Shown: in pieces, positions 44,313 to 56,089 of the stretch
How positions within the stretch are numbered: position 1 is the stretch's first letter
Layout: each line of letters starts with the position of its first letter
DNA from: Vitellaria paradoxa
Taxonomy: Eukaryota; Streptophyta; Magnoliopsida; Ericales; Sapotaceae
Reading direction: 5' to 3'
NCBI GenBank assembly: GCA_019916065.1
Contig: CM034237.1
Coordinates: 19,365,752 to 19,429,751, forward strand
DNA: 64,000 bases
Notes under the pieces: generated by a model
What the model was told of the DNA's origin: nothing
The model's input: the letters and a program-made list of their open reading frames with translations, nothing else
Database searches by the model: none
Translations under genes and position numbers: made by a program

Positions 44313-44396
44313 TCTTCTTCTTCTTCTTCTTCTTCTTCTTCTTCTTCTTCTTCTTCTTCTTCTTCTTCTTCTTCTTCTTCTTCTTCTTCTTCTTCT
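44313..44396. repeat. CTT trinucleotide microsatellite
   Basis: Uninterrupted TCT/CTT repeat of 84 bp, 28 units. It creates apparent poly-Ser and poly-Leu frames that are not genes. It is probably polymorphic. Confidence 0.97.
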
Positions 44397-45571
44397 CAGG
44401 GACAACTCATCTAAAATAAGGTTGTTGAATCCATTCTTAGATTACAAATTTGTTGGAGATTGACAAACAACCATATTTGCTGCTTTCGAGTAAATCTCAA
44501 ACTACGCAAGAACATTATAATGATTAGAGTGATAAATGAAAAGAATTCTACAACTAGTCAAATGTTTTTCACGAAATTCAAATCATTATTATTGATTTCT
44601 TTACGTTTATCATCACTACAGTGCTCTTTCCAAAACCCACTTCATACAGCTGACACCTTGGAGCAAGCAATTAGGTCGAAGATGTTTTATTAATTGTGTG
44701 GTATCACCCTAGCATCATTACATCAATATATACATATCTATATTCTTTTTGGCATTCAAGGACCGAGCCACGTTAGGATAAAGGGACATATACCCAAATT
44801 ACAAAAATGTAAATAGTAATCTTCTTTTTTTCTTTCTTTTTATGTAAATAGTATTTAGGCCTCTCTTAAAAAATTTCTAAGGGTGTGTTCTGTTTGAGCA
44901 GAAGAGAAGTGCAAAGAAGAATAAACAAAAATTTTCTTCCGTTCGAGTTGGTTGTTCGGTTTAAAGAGAAGAGGAAGAGAACAATGTAAATGAAATTTGA
45001 ACCTATTTTATCTTATTTTTCTCTCTATTTTTACTGTCCTTTTTCTTTTTTGATGTAGAGAAGGATATGAATAGAAAGAAAAATTAATAGACTACAGATC
45101 TTTGGTAAGATATGAATAGAAAGAAAAATTAATAGACTACGGATCTTTGGTTTAGTCTAAGAATACCAAAAATAATATACAAAATTTTCAAAGATACTAT
45201 CATTAATCCATAGGCTTACATAGAATTAAATAGAAAGTTTTGAATGCTAGAATCCTAGTCATTGCATAAATAACTAAAAAATTAAAAGAAAATACAAAAA
45301 ATTACGAAAACGACAAATATGGCAAAAGGCTAAATTTGAATGCAAAATTAAAAAAATATACATCCTTAAAAGACAATAAAATAAGAAAATAATATTATTA
45401 AACTAATCCTAAATAAATGAAAAATTTTTATCAAATAATTGTATTTGACAACTGCCCAAAACTAAGGTAAGAAATATTAATAAAAAATTCATAAAATTCA
45501 TTAGAATAATACTCTATTAAGGAACGTTTTCTACTTGGGTTTGGATACTACTCCCCAAGTAATAATATTTA
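44397..45571. other. Spacer, no gene seen
   Basis: AT-rich sequence. A 44-bp stretch with GATATGAATAGAAAGAAAAA and TTAATAGACTAC is duplicated in tandem near 45063-45146. The text GGGTGTGTTCTGTTTGAG near 44881 resembles an end of a short DNA element, but no partner was found. Confidence 0.4.
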
Positions 45572-46095
45572 GGTTGTGTTTGGTGCACCAAACTTTGGTG
45601 AAAATATCTGAAAATCTCTTAAAATCTCTATTATATTTTTACAAATTTTTACTTTCTTAAAAACTGAAAAAATTTCAATATTTTCTAAAAAAAGTCAATA
45701 ACTGGAATTCGGTTGATCAGGTAGCAAAATTTTTTTTACCATTCTTACAACGGACTTCCAAACTACCGAATGACATCCACTGTGACTATTTTTTCTGGTG
45801 TTGCAGAAACTATTCTGAGGGATTGCAGAAATTGTTCTGACGGATTCGCTCAGACAACTTCTATCCAAATGAATTGTAGAAACCGTTTTGAGCTTGGTTT
45901 GAATTGCAAAGAGCCCGTGACTAATACAAAATTTTGAATCTGTCCAAACGAAAATTCAACCCATCGGAATGGGAATCTTATTATTTATCTCTAAAAAATG
46001 CGGTTTGAGATGTATACACCAAATGTAAAAAATTTCCTAAAATTACATTTTATTTTATTTTATTTTATCTCAATTTTTACACTCCAAACACGTTC
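45572..46095 (+). mobile_element. MITE, PIF/Harbinger (Tourist) type
   Basis: 524 bp with imperfect inverted ends (GGTTGTGTTTGG at left, CCAAACACGTTC at right), flanked by TTA on both sides (45569-45571, 46096-46098). A 3-bp TTA duplication is the hallmark of PIF/Harbinger elements. No coding capacity. At least two other copies of the family occur in the window (31119-31284, 36040-36225). Confidence 0.72.
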
Positions 46096-46439
46096 TTAGT
46101 TATCAATTTTATAAAATATTCCAAGAATATCTATTTTTAATGCCGTTTACTTTTGCATATTCATTTTTTATTTTAGTTTTCAAATTTGTGTTTTGGTAAT
46201 TTTTTTATATTTTTCTTAATTTCTTAATTATTTCACTTTTGATTAGAATTTTAGCATTCAATGCTTTTCTATTTAAACCTATGTAAGCATAATGGCTAAA
46301 TGGTTCAGTTACTTTTTATTAATAAAGTTATTTGATAGAGAAAATATGTCTAAAATATCTCTATATTTTATGGGTATTTCTAGACAAAGTAACTTGCAGT
46401 TCACTGCAGCTAGAGATGCAAAGCCGGTCGCACATATCA
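46096..46439. other. Spacer before the long repeat array
   Basis: AT-rich, with an open frame at 46292-46567 running into the array but without recognisable protein features. Confidence 0.35.
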
Positions 46440-49400
46440 ATGGCTTAGATTACATTATTCATCTTCTTCACTCTTTACTTTACTTTTCTCGCTTCTCATT
46501 CATGAAGTCCACTTCCCCAACTTTACTTTTACTATTAGTTATAAAATATTATACTTGTGATATCTAATTTTAGTAAATGTGAAGTTAACTTATTGGTTCC
46601 TATAAAAGATCCCACTTACTTTAAAATTTACCATAGTTGTAAAATTTACGTATTTCAAATTTATTACAAATTAAAGGAAAAAAATTAAAAAAAATGTCTA
46701 AATAATAATTAGGAAAAGGTCTAAAAATTACTTTTCTCGTTATAAAAACTCTTGGTATTTTTTACAATTAAAAATAGAGACAATGCCTAAACACTAATTA
46801 AGCGTAGTAGTATTTCTTTTTCTAATAAGAAAATGTTTAAAAATTATTTTTCTCAAAATAAAAACTCTTAATATTTTATAATTTAAAAACAAAAAGAAAG
46901 TACATAAATATTAATTAAGATTCAGAGTAATTATTTTCTAAATTCCTATTTTAAATTTAAATTAGCCATGTTGACAATTTTTTTATAAATTTAATCAAAA
47001 TATTATTACCAAATCTTATGTTGTACTCTCCATATTTACTATTTTATTTTTTTATTTTTACAAATCTTTTAACAAAATTAGCTTTGGGAGTAATTATTTT
47101 TTTTCTAAAATAATTTTAAATTGGTCAGGTTAACTATATATATATATATATGTCTATATTCTAAGTACTTGAATTCGAAATATTTTTAATCGTTTAATTT
47201 GTTCAATTATTAGGATTACTTCATTTCTTCTCTTATCTAGTTGTCTTTTTGGTCATTTCGCATGCGAACACTATCTCAATTTTTTTATATCTTTTTAATA
47301 ATTTTTATAAAAACTTTTAAATTTGTATTTTTAAAAATGTACTTTCATCCAAAATCATGCGTCCAATGGAACATAATTCCATTTAGAAACCCACGACTCG
47401 GAGTTGTAGTAGAAAGTTACTGTAACTGTGACAATTCCCTGAAAATGATGTCATTTCAATTATTTTTTACTTAAAATAATGTAGTTCCACTTAATTCACC
47501 CAAGTGTCTTTTAAATAATCCTTAAAAGTTGTATTCTTCGTGGATAAGTCACGTCCCTTTACAAGTCCAAGAGAGTTGCTTTCGCTTGTAACGTTTTTCT
47601 CCCTATTTTATATATCATTTTGGACTTCCTCCGAAAAAATTGCTGACTAGAGAGATTTTCTCGTCATTCATAGGAACATTAAAGGGACGGATATGAAAGT
47701 GACTTGATTAAATTCATTCAAAATTTATCGAAAAGTATTTTTTATAAAATTGGAATAAATTTGAAATTAAAATTTAATATTTATGACTTGGGATGGATTT
47801 AAAATTTACCTTAAAGTAATTATTTTTCAAGTATGAAAATGTTTAAAAATTATTTTTTTCAAAATAATAACTCTTAGTATTTTATAATTTTAAAACAAAT
47901 ATGAAAAAATGCTTAAATATTAATTAAGATTGGTAGTAATTATTTTTAAATTTTCATTTTAAATTTAACTTTGCCATATTGACCATATACGATTAGGAAG
48001 TTCAAAAATTTGAATTTGAATATTTTCAACCTTTAGATTAGTTTAACGGCCTATATTACACCTTTCTTTTGCATCATTCTGTAGTTTTCTTTTCTCTCTT
48101 CTCGTTCATAGAGTTTATTTTTTTTTATCCCACATCACCGGACAACTAAGATTTCACCTTTGCTTTTAGATACAAAATCATCATAGTTATGGCATATAAG
48201 TTTAATAGATGTGAAATTAATACATAGGTTCTTGCATGGGACCACTTGCCTAAAAAGTTTACTACAGTTGTAAAATTTTTATATTTCAAATTCATTACAA
48301 AATAAATTGAAAAAATAGAACAAATGCCTAAAAAGTATTTTTCTCATTATAAAAACTCTTGGTACTTTTTAAAATTAAAAATAGAAAAAACTACCTAAAT
48401 ACTAATTAAGCCTGGGAGTAATTATTTTTCCTAATATGAAAATGTTTAAAAATTACTTTTCTCAAAATAAAAACTCTTAGCATTTTATAATTTAAAAAAA
48501 GTAAAAAATACCTAAATATTAATTACGATTGGTAGTAATTATTTTCTAAATTCTCATTTTAAATTTAAATTTGCCATATTGACCATCTATATGATAAGGA
48601 AGTTCAAGATTTTGAATTTGGATATTTTCAACCTTTGGATTAGTTCAATGGCCTAAATTACACTCTTCTTTTGTATCATTCTCTAGTTTTCTTTTCTCTC
48701 TTCTCATTCATAAAATTTACTTTTTTTTTTTATCCCACATTGCTAGATAACTACAATCTCACCTTTGCTTTCAGATATAAAACCACAATAATTGCAGCAT
48801 ATGATTTTAATAGATGTGAAATTAACACATAGGTTCCTACATGGGACCATTTGCCTAATAAATTCACTATAATTGTAAATTTTACATATTTCAAATTCAT
48901 TACAAAATAAATTGAAAAAATAGAACAAATGCCTAAATAATAATTGGGGAAATGTTTAAAAATTACTTCTCTCATAATAGCAACTCTTACTATTTTTTAA
49001 AATTAAAAATAATGAAAAATGCCTAAATACTAATTAAGACTGGGAGTAATTATGTTTTAATAGAAAAATGCTTAAAAATTATTTTTTTCAAAGATAACAA
49101 CTCTTAATATTTTATAACTTAAAAACAAATAATAAAAATGCCTAAATATTAATTAAGATTCAGAGTAATTGTTTTCTAAATTCTCATTTTAAATTTAAAT
49201 TGGCCATGTTGACAACATTTTTATAAAATTAATCAAAAAATTATTATCGAATCTTATGTGGCATTTTCCATATTTACTATTTTATTTTTTTTATTTTTAT
49301 AATTTTTTGAATAAAATTAGTTTTGGGAGTAATTTTTTTTCTAAACTAATTTTAAATTTAAATTGGTCAAGTTGACCATATGTATGTCTGTATCCTAAGT

Positions 49401-50106
49401 AAACTCAAAATTTGAATTTGAGAAATTTTTAATCGTTTAATTTGTTCAATTATCAAGATTACTTCTTGTTCTCTGTAATTTAGTTGTCTTTTTAGTCAAT
49501 TCACATAGAAACACTATCATTTTTTTTCATATTTTTTAATAATATTTTATAAAAACTTTTAAATTTTCATTTTTAAAAATGTAATAATATTTGTAATAAA
49601 TAATAATATTAACTTTGTTAGCTCCAAATCCATTAGATGTGGTGGAAAGATAAAAGTCATGCCATCCTTTGACCCAAGCACTTTGTACCTTCATCCAAAG
49701 TGATGCGTCCAATGGAACATAAATTCAGTCAGAAAGGGGCTGCAGTAAGGTGGTCACTACAACAGCTGCAGTTCCCTCAATACTGTTTCAGCAAGCGTAG
49801 TTCCACTTAATTCGTCCGAGTGTCTTTTAAATAATCCTTAGAAGTTGCATTCTTCATGGATAAGTCGCGTCCCTTTACAAGTCCAAGTGAGTTGCTTTCC
49901 CCTGTAACGTTTTTCTCCCTATTTTATATGTCATTTTGGAATTCCCCCAAAAAAATCATAGGAACATTAATGAGACGGATGCGAAAATATACATGAATCG
50001 ATTAGATTCGTTCAAAATTTGTCGAAAAATATTCTTTTATAAGAATGAAATCAGTTTGAGATTAAAATTTAATCTTCATAACTTTGGGACGGATTTAAAA
50101 TTTACC
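46440..50106. repeat. Three-copy array of a long AT-rich repeat
   Basis: Copy 1 (about 46440-47815) and copy 3 (about 48650-50106) are full and collinear. They share distant landmarks such as GCGTCCAATGGAACATAA, AGTGTCTTTTAAATAATCCT and AAGTCRCGTCCCTTTACAAG. Copy 2 (about 48049-48649) lacks the second half. Inside each is a sub-repeat of about 110-120 bp (AAATATTAATTAAGATT, then GTAATTATTTTCTAAATTC). No coding frame is shared between copies, so this is non-coding repeat DNA of unknown class. Confidence 0.8.
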
Positions 50107-50160
50107 TGTAATGTACCACTATCAAATATCTATTTATACTTATAATTACCCGTTAAATAC

Positions 50161-50220
50161 TTATTTAATATAATTTAATATAATACAATATAATATAATA
50201 TAATATAATATAATATATAT
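50161..50220. repeat. TAATA microsatellite
   Basis: About 60 bp of repeated AATAT/TAATA units with minor variants at the start. Confidence 0.9.
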
Positions 50221-50357
50221 ACACATGTAAACAATTACAATTTTGTTTCTAAAAAGTAGTTAAATTCTCAGGCCTATGACTATTTGAAGTGGATTATTAT
50301 TAGATGATTCACATTTTGAAGTGTAGTTAAATGATTTTGTTTTATTTGAAAACATTA

Positions 50358-50694
50358 GGTGACATTTGATTTATTTTTTTATTTTTTATTTTCTGTTTTC
50401 ATTTTATGTTTTAAAAATCTTAAAACAAAGAAACAAAAAATGTTTTATTTTTATTATTTTGAAATTTTCCTAGTCTTTGATTAAAAACGTTCAAAGACTT
50501 TTTGTCATTTTTCATTTTGTGTGTAAGTCTATTTTCTGTTTTTTTTTTATAAAATAAATTTTCAAAACACAAGTGAATAAATGCGTTTTGAGCTTTTTTC
50601 TTATTTTCAAAAATATAAAATAGAAAATGAGTTCAAAACAAAAAATAAAAAATAAAAACAGAAACAAAAATAGAAAAATAAACCAAATGAGCCT
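50358..50694. mobile_element. MITE with TTA duplication, AT-rich hairpin
   Basis: 337 bp. Left end GGTGACATTTGATTTATTTT and right end AATAAACCAAATGAGCCT are imperfect inverted repeats extending into mirrored A/T-rich arms (TTTTATTTTCTGTTTTCATT against AACAGAAACAAAAATAGAAA in opposite strand sense). TTA flanks both ends (50355-50357, 50695-50697). Fits a Tourist-like MITE of a different family from that at 45.6 kb. Confidence 0.65.
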
Positions 50695-53201
50695 TTAGTG
50701 ATTGAAATTATATGTACTATATTCTTTGTAATTTATTTAAATGATTTTTTTTTATTTTTGCATGAGATAGAGAATAATAAAGATTTTGGTAGAAAAAAAT
50801 TTAAATATATTCTCAAATATATTTGTTCGGCCTTATAAAAGACACATCAATCAATTGTTTAAAAAAATTTAATTTCTAAATAGGTATTTAGTGAATTTTT
50901 TTAAACAAGTATTTAATTGGTGGGACAAATTTAGAATTCTAACTAATAAAATAAACAAATTTTGAATGATAATAGATAAAGAAAGAATAAACGAGTTTAC
51001 TAATAATAATAGCTAATAAAACGGAAACCAACCGTTTACATCTCTAGTCCCTAATTAAGCGAGATTTTCACGTCATTCATTGATGTCCTCCTTTGTGCGA
51101 AAGGTTGCTATCGTTGCCCTCACAATATCACATTTAAACTAAAATCAAGCCATATCAAACTATTAGGGAACTAAAACGAAAAAAATAAAACAAAATAAAA
51201 TTTAGGCATAAAAATTTTTTATATATTTTAAAATTATTTATATACTATATATTTTAGACTTAAAAAAATTACTTATAAATGTAAATAACATACTTAAAAA
51301 TATAAAAAATAAAAATTTAATTAAAATTTTAGTGAAAATTAAAATCATATAAGACAAACAGAAAGAGAAGTCTTTATAGAAATAATTCATTTGTTTATTA
51401 CTAAATTAAGCTTAATTAATTTAGTCAAAATAAAATATTAACATAATTTTCTACATAGGAGTTATCCGTGTAAAAGGTGAGGACATTTCAAATAGTAGTT
51501 GAGAATAGGTGAATTTTATTTAAAACATAAAACTAAACTGAAATATTTTAAAATATTTTAAAATTTTTAGTATAATATAAAGTATTCTAAAATTTTTATA
51601 TAATTAACTATTTGACACATAAAATTACTTATTAAATTTTAATATAACTCTTTAAACAACATCCTGAGACAATTATTATAAAATTAATTTATAATTAGCA
51701 ACCATTAAATATATTTTCTAATTGTATAACTCCCTTTTAGATATAAAGATGAGGGTGAAAACTTACTATTGGCGAAAATAAAAGGAAATAGAATTTATTT
51801 AAATTAATTCTTTAATATATATATATATTATAAATATTCTCATAAGGTATATTTCTATAAAAAAATTTTTAAAATTATTAGATATTAAAATAAACATTGA
51901 AATTAAGGAAAGGATAAATTTAAAATAACTAGTTAATATATATATTTTTTCATATTTGGGGCCTTTTTATTATATGGAGTCTTAGGCGATTGCCAAAGTT
52001 TATTAGCATTTAAACTGGCATTGACTATCCTGTTGGCGGATTTTTGAAGTTCCTTGAGGGTCAAAGAACTGCAATGGGAACACACTCTAGTCCATACAAT
52101 GGCCTCTCTATCACTAGATTAAGGGACCCCACTCTTGATCCAAGGATGCATGAAGAGGGCAATTGCAGGGGGCTACAATGTATTCCTTGGATCAAGGGTC
52201 CCCACTCTTGATCCAAGAATAGAGAACGGCCATTGCAGGGCCCTACAAGGTATTCCCATTAGTTGCATAAAGTGTTGCTTAGTGATTCAGATTAAATCCA
52301 TCTAATAATATAAAAAGAGAGTTAAAGAAAATCTTTCAACTACTTTAAAAATAAGGTACAAACTATATATTTTAAATAATTAAGAATACCTACTTAAAGT
52401 AAAATATGAAAATTATATATAATTTATTTTATTATAAAATGATTTACAAAATAAATATACCTATTTAAAATAAAAATATACTTATATAAAAAAGAAGGCA
52501 GTGACCCAATTTCCTCACACCCTCAATTTGCGGCACTATGTCGCGAATTTTCGCAATATATATTTAGGTTTATGATCTATAAGAAATGGGCATGCAGGAA
52601 ATGTAATACAATACTTAGAGTAAAAATATATAATGTTTAAACACTAAAACCGGAAAAAAATCCAAAGATCCAACCAATAGTAAAATGATTCACTACAAAT
52701 TTTAAAAAATAAAAAATATATATATAGCATGTGCCAATCCAAAGTGAAATGTGTATCGGGTCGTCAACAATTTTTCGGATTTTTAGTGTAACATAAAACT
52801 TATGTTCAAACCCTCTAAAAATAAAATTACAATACTCTTAACAATAGTAAACTAATCCTTTGCAAAGTGTACTTGAAATGAAGAAAAACAGAGTCTGAAC
52901 TTAACTACAGAACAAATCAAGAACCAACAGGTATCTGGACGGCACCATGGCGTCTAGACCCCCCTTGGAATTCGACGCTAGGAGTCAATATAGTTTTTTG
53001 TCTTTTGAACGATAGCTCTCTTTAGTGATTTATTTTACTGACAGCTGGCTGTTTTTGACTTTCGATTAGATTTTAATCTTCAAAAAAATCTAATCAAAAT
53101 GATAAATTTAGACTTCAGCCAGAGCAGGAAAGCTCTAAATCTTTGAGTTTTCTTTCCAACACAAAAAAACAATCACGTCAATCTAAATTTTGAGTCAGAA
53201 G
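50695..53201. other. Intergenic DNA left of the copia element
   Basis: AT-rich, no gene supported. Includes a duplicated GC-richer patch (52085-52255) described separately and a short GC-rich segment (52930-52990, TGGACGGCACCATGGCGTC). Confidence 0.4.
52085..52255. repeat. Duplicated patch with a hairpin
   Basis: Two direct copies share CCCCACTCTTGATCCAAG and a GGGCAATTGCAGGG-like stretch leading to CTACAAKGTATTCC. The second copy begins with a palindrome (52178-52204: TTGGATCAAG, spacer, CTTGATCCAA). A third diverged start (CTAGTCCATACAATGGCC) precedes them. Confidence 0.7.
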
Positions 53202-53461
53202 TATTGATATATACAGAATTAGGAAATTATAATCTTGTATATAGAAATTAGGAAGTTCTTTTCATATTAAGAAATTCTTTTCATTATAGGACTTTATTTT
53301 AGTTTCTAATTATATTTTCTAACTTTGCCTATATAAAGACTTTTTTTTTTTTGGGAGGGGGTAATTATATAAAGATTTCTTTGTATTCTTGTAAATACAC
53401 ATCAATACAATTCTTCTATTTTTTCATTAGTTCAATTCTCTATCCTCTCTTTATTTTATCA
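53202..53461 (+). repeat. 5' LTR of copia element
   Basis: Aligns with 57824-58029. The usual terminal TG is TA here. It has an extra copy of an AAATTCTTTTCAT-like piece and an insertion of a T-run plus GGGAGGGGG (about 53341-53360). TATA-like box at 53329-53338. Confidence 0.9.
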
Positions 53462-53475
53462 TGGCATCAAAGCCA
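53462..53475 (+). promoter_or_regulatory. Copia primer-binding site
   Basis: TGGCATCAAAGCCA directly follows the LTR and is close to TGGTATCAGAGC, the complement of the initiator Met tRNA used by plant copia elements. Confidence 0.8.
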
Positions 53476-53641
53476 TGTCTCTGATCTTTAAAATTTTTCT
53501 GTTGCACTAGTCGTCCTTAATTTTCAGTTCTGGTTTTCTAGTTCTAGTTCTTTTTGCTCTGGGTTCTTCCATGTTGTCTAAGTTTTTTTGGGGCAGAGTT
53601 TCAAGTGCTGTCCAAGTGCCAGTGGTTGTCATGCACCTCAT

Positions 53642-53742
53642 GAGCGCATTTCTTCTTCTTTTTTTTTTTTCTCCCAGTCGCGGTTCCTTTTTTTTTTTTT
53701 TTTCCTGCCAACCAGTAGCTTTTTTTCTTTTCTTTTTTTTTT
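53642..53742 (+). repeat. Poly-T clusters in copia leader
   Basis: Several runs of ten or more T separated by short C-containing gaps. They generate apparent poly-Phe frames that are not genes. Confidence 0.9.
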
Positions 53743-53791
53743 TTTACCTTTGTTTCTGCAAATTTTGTCTTCCCAATATACTTTCTTTGCT

Positions 53792-54740
53792 ATGGCCTCT
53801 TAAAATGACATTGTTCGGCCCGTCAACACCATTCTTGCCAGTTCCAACTATAATATTTGGGCTCAACAGATGTTTATGTTTTATATTGGACGTAAGCTTT
53901 GGAGGTATGTTACTGGTGAACGTCTCAAGTTGCAGAAATTAGACAAAGAAACACAAGAAGAGTTTGACAACCGCATTGAGGACTGAGACAGTGTTCACTA
54001 TAAGATTATTTCTTGGTTTATTAATACTTCCAGTCCTGTTATTTAGAGTTTTCTACCTAAGTTTTGGAATGCTTATACTATCTAAGAGTTTCTAGCCAAT
54101 CGGTATAATTGCAGTAGTGATGCTGCCCTACAATTTCAATTGGAATCCAAGCTCTATCAAATGCGGCAAGAGCCTGGTCAGTCTATTGCCGACTATCATG
54201 CCGAAGTCCATAGCCTCTGAAATTAACTCTCTCAAGCTGATTCTTCTTTTACAGATGCTGAGTCTATCAAATTGTTTGCTACATATAGAAATCGACGCCA
54301 GTTTATTCACTTTATGATGGGGATTCGAGACAACTTTGAGAATACTCGAGTTTCTCTTCTGCATCGCTCTCCCTTACCATCCCTTGAATCTGCTCTCTTC
54401 GAGATTCTTTCTGAGGAGACTTGACAGAAGACTCGTCAACTACGAACCTTAGACCTAGTCATGGCTAGCACTCCTACTCAGGCTGTCTCTATTGTGTCTT
54501 CTGCTCCTGTTGTATCATCAAAATGTAACCAAGTCTGGTGCAATTATTGTAAGAAATAAAGGTCATCTTATCAGTCAACCCCGTAATCAAACTACTGCTG
54601 CATCTTCTTCTGGCCATCCAAGTTCTACTTTTCCTTCATCCCTTATTGCTGCTGATGTTGAGGCTATGGTCCACCAGGTTATCACTCGTTCTTTTCCTGC
54701 TTTGTCTGCTGCCACAGGTATGTCTATATTAATTCTGCTT
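53792..54740 (+). pseudogene. Copia gag (broken)
   Basis: Begins MAS at ATG 53792, then a stop, then NDIVRPVNTILASSNYNIWA and FYIGRKLWRYVTGE, the start of a copia gag of the UBN2 type. It continues with ANRYNCSSDAALQFQLESKL, MRQEPGQSIADYHAEVHSL and IRDNFENTRVSLLHRSPLPS. Near 54535 a zinc-knuckle start (WCNYCKK) is followed by a stop. Gag forms the particle that carries element RNA. Five or more stops, several at likely Gln or Trp codons. Frames then shift within the Ser-rich linker. Confidence 0.82.
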
Positions 54741-55140
54741 GCTGCAACTACATGATTTCTGACTCTTCTCTACGTTCTCATAAGCAGTCCTTTTCACAAG
54801 CTCCATTAATCTATACTACTAATAGTTCTTATACGTCAGTTAGTCATGTTGGCTCCATCACTAATCATAATTTTTGCATACATAATACTTATCTTGTTCC
54901 TAAGTTATCCTTAAATCTTCTCTTTGTGGGTCAACTTGTTGAACTTGGTTACATTATAAAATTTTATAATGATGGGTGTGTTGTGCAGGATCCTCAGACG
55001 GACCAGTTGATTGGGACAGGGTGTAAAGTTGGTTACCTCTTTGGACTTACTTCCTTGCATCTTCCGAGCCCCTCTTCATCAGTTTCTCAACCAGTTGCAG
55101 CCATCACCACCACTTCCAAACTGTGACATTCTTATCTTGG
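54741..55140 (+). pseudogene. Copia protease and pre-integrase region (broken)
   Basis: The frame at 54752-55126 starts with a remnant of the protease active site (INSACCNYMI in the frame across 54727-54756, where the family has DSGASNHMT), then FCIHNTYLVPKLSLNLLFVG and QLVELGYIIKFYNDGCVVQD. These are the usual copia text between protease active site and integrase. The catalytic Asp is not conserved. A TGA ends the frame where the HxxLGH pre-integrase motif begins (SYLGHTSLSS follows). Confidence 0.8.
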
Positions 55141-55910
55141 TCATACTTCATTGTCTAGTGTTTGTTTGTTAGCATCAAAAGGACATTTAGGTTGTGTTGA
55201 TTTTTCTTCTTTTGATTGTTTACTATGTCAATTAGGGAAACAAACTGTTTTACCATTTAATAAAAGTGATTCTATTTCTGCTGCACCCTTTGATCTTATT
55301 CATTCATTCTAATATTTGGAGACCTGCACCTAGTGCCACAAAGGAGGGAAGTCATTACTTTGTAATTTTGTGGATAATTTTTCACGATATACTTGGATTT
55401 ATATACTTCATAATCGATCCAAGTTACCTAAAAGTTTTGATAATTTTCACAAAATGATCCAAACTTAATTTTCTCATAAGATTAAAATTTTTCATTTTGA
55501 TAATGCTATGAAATATAAAGATAATTCTATTCTTACAAATCTTAAACATAATGGGTCTCTTTCTCACTTGTCTTATCCTTATACATCGCAACAGAATGGT
55601 CATGCTGAACGAAAACATCGTCATGTTTTAAATACCATTCAATTATTTCTCATATCTGCTTCTTTACCTAAAACCTTTTGGAGTGAAGCCTCTCCCACAA
55701 TTGTTTACACAATTAATAGGATTTCTTCTTCTATAATTTTTAATTGCTCTCCTTATGAGCATTTGTATGGGAAGGTACTAGAGTGTTCATGTCTCAAAAT
55801 TTTTGGCTATGCTTGTCTTGTCTTTCTTCTACCACATGAGCGTACCAAATTAGAGCTTCGCCCTCGCTTATGTTGTTTACTTGGCTATGGTATTGAATAA
55901 AAGGGCTATC
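55141..55910 (+). pseudogene. Copia integrase (broken)
   Basis: Zinc region remnants (YLGHTSLSSVCLL, CLLCQLGKQTVLPF) are followed by FDLIHS and a frame break, DNFSRYTWIYILHNRSK, and FHFDNAMKY with an Asp. Then YPYTSQQNGHAERKHRHVLN contains the catalytic Glu, followed by LPKTFWSEASPTIVYTINRI and CLKIFGYACLVFLLP. Integrase inserts copia cDNA. Multiple frame changes mean it is inactive. Confidence 0.85.
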
Positions 55911-56089
55911 GGTGTTATGATCCTATTTCCAAATGCCTCCGTCTTTCCTAACATGTTAAGTTCTGGGAACATTGTTTCTTTACTGACATGGTCAAACTTT
56001 CATCTAACCCTTCGAATCATTTGCCCATTTTTACTAATTCTTCTATTAACCTCTTTCCAGATACTAACTCATGTGATGCAGATTCTTCA

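Noticed and set aside
44208..44463. Open frames encoding long Ser or Leu runs
   Set aside because: They are translations of the CTT microsatellite and duplicated leaders. No other protein content.
53571..53942. Open frame rich in Phe before the copia gag
   Set aside because: Produced by poly-T clusters in the leader. The real gag is in another frame starting at 53792.
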